Position numbers and translations under genes: made by a program
Origin: Xenoacremonium recifei
Taxonomy: Eukaryota; Ascomycota; Sordariomycetes; Hypocreales; Nectriaceae
Direction of reading: 5' to 3'
DNA: 64,000 bases
Assembly (NCBI GenBank): GCA_012184525.1
Contig: WOFQ01000026.1
Coordinates: forward strand, 186,001-250,000
In this document: positions 57,301-64,000 of the stretch, piece by piece
Position numbering within the stretch: the stretch's first letter is position 1
Layout: each line of letters begins with the position of its first letter
The notes under the pieces: generated by a model
What the model saw: the letters and a program-made list of their open reading frames with translations, nothing else
The model's database searches: none
Told to the model about the DNA's origin: nothing

Positions 57301-58885
57301 GATCCGCATCGGAGATCTCGAGGCGGCTCTCGCCAATGCTGAGCAGAGCCTGCGTGAAGAAAAGGATCGGGTTAAGGAGTTGGAGAACCGATTGCAGCAG
57401 GAGCGCCAGCAGCGCGAGATGGTGGCCAACCAGGAGAAGGAGGAGGTTCAGCAGTTCGTCAACGAACTCAACCGCGAGATGTCGACGGCCAAGGACGAGG
57501 CTCGACGTCTGCGTAAGAGCTTGACTTCTCGCGAGGTCGAGGCGACGGAGTGGAAAGAGAGGCTCATGGAGCTCGAGAATAATCTACGGGAGGCTCTGGG
57601 TGATCTCAATGGCACCCGTTCATCGCTACTCAAGGTTTGTCCGCAAGAACTGTTTAACCTGATCTCAACTGACGCCATCAAGTCCATCGCGAAGCTACAG
57701 CGAGAGCTCGAGAATACGGTCCGCGATCTGGACACCAGTAAGGCGGCTCTGGCCGAGAAGGACCGTATCATCAAACAGCGCGATGCACTTCTGGAATCGC
57801 ATGCTCTTGAGAGCAGGAAGCTGGCAGAACTACTCGAAAAGGAGCGCGTTGCTCACCGAAATACCAAGTCACAGTTCGAAACGTTCCAGAAGACGCATTT
57901 GCATCTCAGCCGCACCGCGAGCACTCAGGATCTACGTATCGCCGAGCTGGAGACTACGAGGGGCCAGGACCGACGGAGGATCGCAATCTTGGAGCAGACG
58001 GCTCGCGAGCAATTGCAAGAAAGAAACGAGTTGTTGCTGGTGCTGTGGCAGAAGCTCAGCGCACTCTGTGGCAAGGAGTGGGCAAATGGCAATACGCTTA
58101 TTGATCGACAAGTGCTGCCCTCTCTGGAGGTTGTAGCCACTCGACTGCCCGGTTTCTCCAAGAACCTGTTGGCAGCTGTTCGGGCTATCGAGGCGATGAT
58201 GGCATCGTTCCACACCAAGATCAAGTCAGTTGAGAAGGAGTTGTACCGAGAGTATCAGACGCTGGAGAGCAACCTGGAGATTCGGACTAAGAAGCTCGAT
58301 CGGCTCGAGACGATGGTGCGCAACTCGATTGCGTCGGGTTCTCTGGGTAGCCATAACTTGCAAAACCATATGCTGCGGCTCGAAGAGACCTGTCGACAGC
58401 TCAAGGTCGAGAACGCAACTCTGCGGACAGCCAACGACGTGCGCGCAAGGGCAGCTTATTCGGCGACGGGAAACCCAGATTCACTTATTCCAGTACCCTC
58501 AAGCGGTGGTGGCTCCCCTTCACCGTCGATCCCCCGCGGCCCTGGCGATCGGGACAAGGACCGAGTTTCGCGCTCTTCGCACAGCAAGATTGGTCGAACA
58601 TCCACGATGACCCGTGCAACAACATCCTCCGGCATTCCAGGCTCGTCAGCCGGCGGCCTAGGACTGATGGACATGGCGGCACTCAGCGAGGAGGCCAGCA
58701 GTGGCAGCGCGAATAACGACAACCGCTGGTTGTTCCGGCTGCGTGACATGGAGTACAAGTTGAAGATGGAGCGCGAGGGCCGCAACCAAGATCGCCATGC
58801 AGCACGACAACGACTGGGCGGACTCGAGCTAGAGAACCGCGAGCTGCGCGAAAAGGTGCGGCGGACGACGGGCGATGTCGATTAG
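54344..58885 (+). CDS. ApsB/Mto1-like microtubule-organising coiled-coil protein
   Basis: Large scaffold protein of the centrosomin-related family (fission yeast Mto1, Aspergillus ApsB), which recruits the gamma-tubulin complex to spindle-pole bodies, septa and other sites. From the ATG at 54344 the frame is 1513 aa, or about 1497 aa if a 48-nt in-frame intron (57635-57682) is removed. The N-terminal 400 residues are disordered and Ser/Pro/Asp-rich. Around 440-510 is the Cnn N-terminal motif (LTLKEQSSTIERLSKENFDL, LKVMFLSDRLDK). Long coiled coils follow to about 1350, and a Ser/Gly-rich C-terminal part ends in a short helix. An upstream in-frame ATG at 54113 would add 77 residues; MADGENDNDHS is preferred as it begins the acidic tail directly. 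Confidence 0.83.
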   Translation: MADGENDNDHSPGSRPGTARRVSAGDDNDDVPAETRGSSPAPANANAPASAPESQTNDTIRGLDRHAMPKLPPPPIAADYSLLDTAPVDLTREPEDSLTEEDVRRHLTDVESSFLPALSPIPTGSTNGDGGVDDTYLFDSPTKAPLPNSSSSSSVGLANNRPSALGRHDDHPYPYDNMTATLTDAGNTTSSLENLDSSPTAAAAARTISRAVSMASQAAAAQTIPEDDEHDDKEGGHDSSQVSSSVGDPLSRSQSLSERHDAGSTPGHSLRSRRPKYLRSRINSQRSSVSSFVTNPESHDGSDLTVGLGTDYALQSGGAVPALGMPRNPSNPMLRSISIGSIASGFGADDFTDASLHQLDPLPEVDSPERPRRNNILNTPKQSHDGFATAPTDTVIARHVRNVQVPESLAKAYKFKGGLETPRKPSTVTVTSGTTGRTGKNLTLKEQSSTIERLSKENFDLKLKVMFLSDRLDKLSEEGIKEMISENVELKTGLAVLQRDNKVLRKRVKELEKQLKDEEARPSTAQSGTSSTDQTARLYDEEAQEREEELLYLRERVEEYATEIERLRSESLNRESEKRKLADIVKSLGERTGESLGRQEEADVWKDLLEQETARREQSDDENKRLRDEVFRLKQEMSAAQGGLHHTTNIYNITKKRENPSPSRPMSVLSGDMEGSNANFSAATTLVEELRRESEQLRHENAELRREVGAQTSMLTSRNREKERLYQEIEDLKMAQRRGGPAPSTIDSLLERSASRAGGHERSQSRGSGRTRQTQVEEEAEREELENKLAEMRDKLSEAKLQNQELQRELEACMEDFETAINDKRQAEETAMSLQEDIDNAMNDLVALQSERDEALREQGDMENEFEALRKEAQEEIDALESEADQRNEEIQRLQADLQDRSENFDALQEEMRKMSEALIRLEDDQENKLRRIQQLEEELDSSNKELEELEQKLMEANDKNQRLSVQQESSQGEIAFLREEQEGDKIRIGDLEAALANAEQSLREEKDRVKELENRLQQERQQREMVANQEKEEVQQFVNELNREMSTAKDEARRLRKSLTSREVEATEWKERLMELENNLREALGDLNGTRSSLLKVCPQELFNLISTDAIKSIAKLQRELENTVRDLDTSKAALAEKDRIIKQRDALLESHALESRKLAELLEKERVAHRNTKSQFETFQKTHLHLSRTASTQDLRIAELETTRGQDRRRIAILEQTAREQLQERNELLLVLWQKLSALCGKEWANGNTLIDRQVLPSLEVVATRLPGFSKNLLAAVRAIEAMMASFHTKIKSVEKELYREYQTLESNLEIRTKKLDRLETMVRNSIASGSLGSHNLQNHMLRLEETCRQLKVENATLRTANDVRARAAYSATGNPDSLIPVPSSGGGSPSPSIPRGPGDRDKDRVSRSSHSKIGRTSTMTRATTSSGIPGSSAGGLGLMDMAALSEEASSGSANNDNRWLFRLRDMEYKLKMEREGRNQDRHAARQRLGGLELENRELREKVRRTTGDVD
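57635..57682 (+). other. in-frame 48-nt intron
   Basis: The segment GTTTGT...CAACTGAC...ATCAAG has fungal donor, branch-site and acceptor sequences. Its length is a multiple of three with no stop codon, so the reading frame runs through it. Removing it joins TRSSLLK to SIAKLQRELENTVRDL and leaves the coiled coil uninterrupted, whereas retaining it inserts 16 residues including CPQELF. Confidence 0.7.
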
Positions 58886-59569
58886 GGGGGACTTTACAGA
58901 TTCAAGCAGTGGCTACAGCAGCAGCAGCAGCAGCAATATCCGGAGTTGGCAACAGTTGGGAGCTAAGGTGTTTTTCTTTTATGTCGCGCTTGCACGTTCT
59001 TATCGCATCTTTGTATAATACCTACGGGCATCGTTAGGGATCGGGTTCGAGGGGCTGCATTCTCTTGGGTGTTTGAGAGGGAGGGCACGAGTTTCATCGC
59101 CAGGATTTCGTTTATCAGTGTTTCGCTTTTGGGTACATTATACCAGTCCTCGTTGCAGTTCGAAGGCATAGATACCACGGCCTTTGATGAACGAAGTTGT
59201 TCTTACGAATAATATACCTTTTCTTGACTGTTCAATAGCCGACCCGGATGAAGCTATCCCGGTGGCCCCCATGTAACGTGTCACCCTCCCACCCTCTCTG
59301 TCCGCCCCAAACAAAGCAAAGTGATATCATGTTATACCGTCGGAGAGCAAGAAAAACGCGGATCTTCGGTGTTAGACCTCGGGGAGAAAGGGGAATGGCG
59401 CGGAGGAGGGAGGGTGCGGAGTTCCCGAATAGGCAATCCCGCACCCTCCATCACCGATATAAGAGAACGCGGGGGAGGTGTTCACTCGAGGATCGGAGCT
59501 TCAATCCCATTGAAGAGCGAGTCTCTTATAGTTCTTTCATTTGATTGAGTTAGGGAATTATCAGTCAAA
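58886..59569. other. intergenic, ApsB 3' region and DUF1479 promoter
   Basis: 684 bp between ApsB-like and DUF1479 genes, both on +. It contains a short CAG repeat (58916-58936) just after the ApsB stop. A TATA-like stretch (GATATAAGAG) occurs near 59456. No gene. Confidence 0.4.
58916..58936. repeat. CAG trinucleotide repeat
   Basis: Six CAG units followed by CAA, in the 3' untranslated region of the ApsB-like gene, about 30 bp past the stop codon. It is not translated in the predicted protein. Confidence 0.85.
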
Positions 59570-61168
59570 ATGCTGCGACATTCAATAGCGAGGGCTGCGC
59601 GGCGACGTTCGCCTGTGCTTCATCGCTCGATGATGGCGGCCGCGCAGCAGCAGGTGAAGCCGGACAAGAAGGAGGGCGATATTTCAGACGCGTTTGTCTC
59701 GTTGTCAGGCGGAGATCAGCCACCACTGCCGGACCGGTTTCGCCAATTGAAATGTGATCTTGTCAGGGGACGGGAGCGTGAGATTACGGAGAGCTGGAAG
59801 AGACTCCTTGCGCAGTTGCGGACGGAGAATGAAATAGTTGCGCAGAAGGGCCCGGCTGTGATTCCTCAGATCGAGTTCAAGGATCTGGAAGGGGGTATTG
59901 AGAAGTTGGAGGGGGAGATTAAGAAGCGCGGCACACTCGTCGTCAAAGGGGTTGTTCCCGAAGCAGAGGCTCGCGCATATAAAGACGAGATCCTCGAATA
60001 CGTGCACAAGAACCCTTCTACACGCGGTCAGCAACCCTTCTCCTTTAACACAGTACAATCTCTAACACTCTCACAGCCTTCCCGCCAAACGACCCCCAAG
60101 TATACGAACTCTACTGGTCCGGCCCCCAGCTCAAAGCCCGCAGCCACCCCAACTTCATCCGCGTCCAACACGCCCTCATGGCCTCCCTCTGGCACACCAC
60201 CCCCTCCGCACACATCTCCCTCGCCCACCCGCTCTCCTACGCCGACCGCCTGCGCATCCGCCAGCCCGGCGACGCCGCCTTCGCACTCGGCCCGCACATG
60301 GACGGCGGGAGCGTCGAGCGGTGGGAGCCGCAGGGCTACGGGCTGGGCGGCGTGTACGATCCGGTGTTTGCTGGGCGGTGGGAGGCGTATGATCCGTGGG
60401 ATGCCAGCGGGCGAGTCGCGGCCGTGAATAATCTGTATGATGGGCTGGGCGCGTGCTCGATGTTTCGCGCGTGGCAGGGCTGGTTGAGCATGAGTCGGAC
60501 GGGGCCGCGCCAGGGCACGTTGTTGGTGAATCCGCTGGTGCAGCTGTCGACGGCGTATCTGCTGCTGAGGCCGTTCTTCCGGGCTGTTGAGGCAGACAGT
60601 GGGAAGAAGGGGTTTCTGGATGAGAGGAATTGGGAGTTGATACCGGAGGGGGAGATGACGAGTGAGTTGCAGGGCGCGACGCCGGGACATGGACAGGAGT
60701 TTACGGAGGCGCTGCATCCGCATCTGGAGCTGGAGAGGACGATGGTGCATGTCCCGGAGATCAAACCCGGCGACTACGTAGCCTGGCACTGTGATAGTGA
60801 GTCCCCCTGAGTGCACACATGAACACTCACAACTAACACCCGCAGCCATCCACGCCGTCGACAAAGTCCACACCGGCACCAGCGACTCCAGCGTGCTCTA
60901 CATCCCCGTCTGTCCGACAACCGCCCTCAACGCACAATACCTCGCACGCCAGCGCTCAGCCTTCCGCGCAGGCACTCCGGGCCCGGACTTCCCCGGCGGC
61001 GCGGGCGAGTCTCGGCACGTGGACCGCCCGCCGGAATCCCTCTTCGGGAGCATCACGGACGAGGTTGGCCGGGCGGCCTTCGGGCTGGAGAGGCTGCGGG
61101 TCGAGAAGGATGCCGCGCCGGGGGTGCAAGCCGTGGTGGAGGAGGCGAACCGGCTGCTAGGGTTCTAG
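59570..61168 (+). CDS. DUF1479 (YbiU-like) oxygenase-like protein
   Basis: Protein of the DUF1479 family, which has a double-stranded beta-helix fold related to Fe(II)/2-oxoglutarate dioxygenases; substrate unknown. Three exons, 59570-60026, 60077-60796 and 60846-61168, give 499 aa. The first intron joins NPSTR to AFPPNDPQVYELYWSG, a well-known family stretch. Candidate metal ligands are His226-x-Asp228 (LGPHMDGGSVERWE) and His395, split from its Asp by the second intron (WHCD then TIHAVDKVHTG). The N-terminus is rich in arginine and alanine (MLRHSIARAARRRSP), like a mitochondrial presequence. An internal ATG at 59630 would omit it. The catalytic role is inferred from the fold. Confidence 0.88.
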
Positions 61169-62130
61169 ATCTTCGCGGGGGGATAGCATTTCCGGGGGGC
61201 ATTTGAGATCTTGATACGTGGCCTTCGGGACGATAGACTGCCCGCGGATGCTGACGAAGGGTGTTATTGCATTGGTAATAGCGAGCCCGTGGAGCGGCAT
61301 CTTATAAATCTCCCGTTTGCTGCGCCCAACTGTACGAGGCTCAAGCGTCAGCCTGTCTCACGCTGAACGGGAGCACCTTGCGAGGGCAGACCCCTGAAGA
61401 GTGCATTATGGTGTCGTTGGGGGGCTGTGATTCGACGCCATGGGGTGACTGATTCCTCATGTTTGCTTTGAGCCGCATTCTGAGGGGAGTTGGATTTGTA
61501 AGCGGGCTGGACGCTTGTGGAGAATGTCTCCCCACCTGGTGTTTGTGGTACGGGAGTTGATTCGAATGAATTACTGAGAAGAGTAGTAAGTTTCTGTTCC
61601 GTGGAGGGTCGGATGTGAAGCGGTGAATGAGAACCACATCCGTAGAAACAGACTGTGAAGCTGAATATTGACTTCAGCTTCCAACTCGTTCCGTCTCTCT
61701 CTCCTGAAAGGCAATGAGGTGACTCTCATGAGTTCTGTACCCCTCCCCCTCTTCTTTGTCACTCCGCCGTCCAAACAAACGTCTCACCGGAACTCGGCTG
61801 GACCGTCGGCCCCTCTCAGCCGTCATTGTCTCCCCGTCTTAGCCCGGGATTGGACGACCCGCATCGTCGAAGCGTTTCGACCTAAAGAGAATTAGTAATG
61901 CACCTCGTCGTCTTAGTCCAGCGGCGGTGAGGGGTGAAAGGGGGGACAGACAGGCGGGGGAAACCGTCTGAGAGCTTGGATCGTCTTACGCTCTGGCCAG
62001 AGTATATATATCCAGCCAGATTCGCCTCCGCGGAAGCTAACCTGACCAGATAGTGCCTCTCCAACCTTCATTCAACTCGTCAACCGGTCTTTCACTTACA
62101 AATCACATCTCCCCACACACACAACTCACC
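61169..62130. promoter_or_regulatory. intergenic, DUF1993 promoter
   Basis: About 960 bp between the DUF1479 and DUF1993 genes. A strong TATA-like element (AGTATATATA, 62001-62010) lies 121 bp upstream of the DUF1993 start, followed by a C/T-rich leader ending in CTCACC before the ATG. No gene in the remainder. Confidence 0.5.
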
Positions 62131-62652
62131 ATGTCCTACAACCTGTATGATGCGTCGGTCGTTGTGGCCAAGGACGCCCTGAGCTCTCTCTCCAACATCC
62201 TCAAGCAGGCTCAGGAGCACCCCAACTCCGCGTCCTTCCCCGAGGCCCGTCTCATCGACGACATGCTGCCCCTGAGCTTCCAGGTCTTCATGGTCACCGA
62301 CCTGGCCAGCAAGATCGTCGCCCGCACCTCAGGCGCCGAGCCCACCAAGTTCGAGCGCAACATGACCACCTTTGACGACTTCCACAAGCGCATCGCCGAG
62401 GCCATGGCCATCGTTGAGAAGGCCGATGCTGCCACTGTCAACGCCAAGGCTGAGGAGATCGTCCCTCTGGGTCTGGGTCCCGGCAAGACTGTCCAGATCG
62501 CCAGCAAGGACTACATCAACGGCTATGCCATGCCCAACATCTTCTTCCATCTGACGACTGCATACGCCATCCTGCGAAAGGAGGGTGTGCCGCTTGGCAA
62601 GCAGGTCTACCAGCGACCCTTCCTCGGCAGATATCTCCCTGCCGACTTTTAA
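62131..62652 (+). CDS. DUF1993 protein
   Basis: Single-exon protein of 173 aa of the DUF1993 family, a conserved fungal/bacterial group predicted as a DinB-like four-helix bundle. Function unknown. Characteristic stretches are MSYNLYDASVVVAKDALSSL, ARLIDDMLPLSFQVF, TTFDDFHKRIAEA, and NIFFHLTTAYAILRKEGVPL near the end. There is no signal peptide or membrane helix, so it is probably cytosolic. The start is the first ATG after a typical fungal leader (ACTCACC before it). The codon usage is strongly biased to C-ending codons, and a clear TATA-like element lies upstream, which together suggest high expression; that is an inference. Confidence 0.9.
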   Translation: MSYNLYDASVVVAKDALSSLSNILKQAQEHPNSASFPEARLIDDMLPLSFQVFMVTDLASKIVARTSGAEPTKFERNMTTFDDFHKRIAEAMAIVEKADAATVNAKAEEIVPLGLGPGKTVQIASKDYINGYAMPNIFFHLTTAYAILRKEGVPLGKQVYQRPFLGRYLPADF

Positions 62653-63151
62653 GGAGAAGAAATGAGACTGGAGCCTTTCGACTGGTCAGGCTCGGTGAAG
62701 GAGAGTTATCGCAGTGGAGGAATAAGAAGCCTGTAAGAGAGAGTCACTTGAACTCTCCATGGCATGATACGAGCTAAATAAAACGAATGAATGGATCAAT
62801 TACCAATGTTTGCCGTAATATGTGAGCTTGTGAATTCTAGATCGAAACCAGGAAAAATAGATTCGAAAATCCCGACTTTCGACCAGTCGCGACGCATCGC
62901 ATATATATTCACTCGACAAACCAATTACAAATTCTTCGGACGTTTCGGATCCTCCGGACTCAAAGAAGCACGCCAAAGTCCCTCCTAATGGCGAGCTTAA
63001 GATCCGGGGCTGTAATGGAGGTGAGGGGCAAGTACCTTGTTCGCTTCGCATGCTGCATAGTGTCATGACATTCCGCGTAGGAAACAGCTAGGTTTAAACC
63101 CCTTTCCCTGGCCATTGACTTTCTGCAAACGTGGAATAAAATGCTACATTC
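62653..63151. other. convergent intergenic region
   Basis: About 500 bp between the stop codons of the DUF1993 gene (+) and the HET-domain gene (-). AT-rich 3' sequence; an AATAAA signal is visible at 62776-62781. No gene. Confidence 0.45.
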
Positions 63152-64000
63152 TCACACCATGTGAATACTTTCCTCTGTCACATTATCCAACCAAAATGTC
63201 AAGCACCATCCACAACCTATCCGACGAAATGAATTATTCCCTGTTGGAAGTAGAAGCAAGCCCCAATACCAATCCCTTGCGTCTGCCCTTCTCTCGTAAG
63301 CAATAGCAACAAATGGCACAGTTCGGACACCTGCTAGAAGCTCGGAGGTAGCTTGTTGGTTCTCATCGCACCAGATAAATCCACTCAAGGCTTCATCGAC
63401 TTCTGAATATATTTCAAGCCCAGCGTAATCAGCTGCGTTATGGCTTGGGTTATACTCCCAATGAAAGTACTGACATCTGAATGAAGCCAGTCGCCCCTGG
63501 ATTTCAAGTGAACCTCCTGAAACCAGTCCAAAAGGGTTATTACTCGCAGCCAAATGAATATCACAACTCACAACGGAAGCTATAATTTCCCAGCCCTTGA
63601 CAGACCGACCATAGCGCAGTCTTCCATCAATAGATGCCCAAGACCACGAAGGTGCTCTATAGTCTGCAGGTCGCTGTGAAGTGGATGGGGGCAGAAGGAA
63701 AGTACCAATCTGGTCCCGGCTCCAGAGTAGTGAGGCTGGCATTGTAGATTCCCACATCCCTGCGAGATATCGACCGTTTTTCCCGTTAGTGAGAATCGCA
63801 AATCGCCTCGCCAGGCCAGCAACCGCAGGGAGCTTGTCCATTGGCTTCGTCAGGTTTCGAGAACAAAGATTCATAACAATGAGGTCCCAGGCTTTGACAT
63901 TCGGCTCAGATGAGGGCAGAAAGCGATACGTGTAAACACCATGTCCGAATCTGGGCGCCGGCCCTTGCAAACAATCGTATATCACACCGTAAGAAGTAAA
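63152..64000 (-). CDS. HET-domain (incompatibility) protein, C-terminal part
   Basis: The gene runs off the right edge: 849 nt, 282 aa, are present, and the frame is open to the end of the window, so the start and the HET domain proper lie outside. The visible part is the C-terminal region typical of fungal heterokaryon-incompatibility (HET) proteins: SRNLTKPMDKLPAVAGLARR, GMWESTMPASLLW, and the hallmark YRAPSWSWASIDG. The final portion (ERRADARDWYWGLLLLP, ending in ESIHMV) is the usual variable end. HET proteins mediate allorecognition and cell death on incompatible fusion. Whether this copy is functional cannot be judged. Confidence 0.88.
   Translation of the reverse strand, partial: FTSYGVIYDCLQGPAPRFGHGVYTYRFLPSSEPNVKAWDLIVMNLCSRNLTKPMDKLPAVAGLARRFAILTNGKNGRYLAGMWESTMPASLLWSRDQIGTFLLPPSTSQRPADYRAPSWSWASIDGRLRYGRSVKGWEIIASVVSCDIHLAASNNPFGLVSGGSLEIQGRLASFRCQYFHWEYNPSHNAADYAGLEIYSEVDEALSGFIWCDENQQATSELLAGVRTVPFVAIAYERRADARDWYWGLLLLPTGNNSFRRIGCGWCLTFWLDNVTEESIHMV

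Noticed and set aside
59030..59060. tRNA-like GGGTTCGAGGGG sequence
   Set aside because: Resembles a T-arm by a few bases, but no acceptor stem, D-arm or anticodon arm can be built around it.
60028..60879. 283-codon - strand frame
   Set aside because: Antisense to the DUF1479 gene; proline/arginine/leucine-rich shadow.

Overview
This is a stretch of nuclear chromosome from a filamentous ascomycete. Most genes are split by short introns of about 45-70 nt with GTRNGT donors and CTNAC-like branch sites. The gene families are typical of moulds: LaeA-like methyltransferases, a Zn2Cys6 regulator, a Ppo oxylipin synthase, a HET-domain protein, an ApsB/Mto1-type coiled-coil protein and GT90. The content suggests a Sordariomycete, perhaps Hypocreales, but this is inference from gene style and not a measured match. 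I assembled 23 gene models by hand. In the multi-exon models the exon lengths sum to a whole number of codons and the splice phases agree; splice sites are predictions.

Left third (0.7-18.3 kb), accessory in character: an MFSD1-like transporter (-), a TPR protein of unknown function (+), a GFA-fold formaldehyde/glutathione protein (+), a type-B carboxylesterase (+), an O-methyltransferase (-) sharing a 475-bp promoter region with a LaeA-like methyltransferase (+), an MCT-type transporter (+), a second LaeA-like methyltransferase (+) and a second GFA-fold protein (-). It has the tailoring, transport and methyltransferase genes of a secondary-metabolite cluster, but no polyketide synthase, peptide synthetase, terpene synthase or other backbone enzyme is visible. 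The two LaeA-like genes share intron phases and nearly identical exon lengths, so they are duplicates.

Middle (19.4-29.1 kb): a Zn2Cys6 regulator lies just upstream of a GH43 beta-xylosidase on the same strand, then a small secreted protein (-) and a complete ppoA-type fatty acid dioxygenase/P450 fusion (-), with about 3.2 kb of gene-poor DNA upstream of it.

Right half (32.4-62.7 kb), mostly housekeeping: AMSH-like JAMM deubiquitinase (-), an unknown 234-aa protein (+), prefoldin subunit 6 (-) divergent from Vps4 (+), a mitochondrial KsgA/Mtf1-like protein (+), a serine-rich-stalk GT90 glycosyltransferase (-), arginase (+), a four-helix membrane protein (+), an 81-aa DDR48-like stress protein (+), an ApsB/Mto1-like microtubule-organising protein (+), a DUF1479 oxygenase-like protein (+) and a DUF1993 protein (+). 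AMSH and Vps4, both ESCRT-pathway proteins, lie only 3 kb apart.

The window ends inside a HET-domain gene (-), of which only the C-terminal part is present. No tRNA, rRNA, transposon or CRISPR array was recognised.
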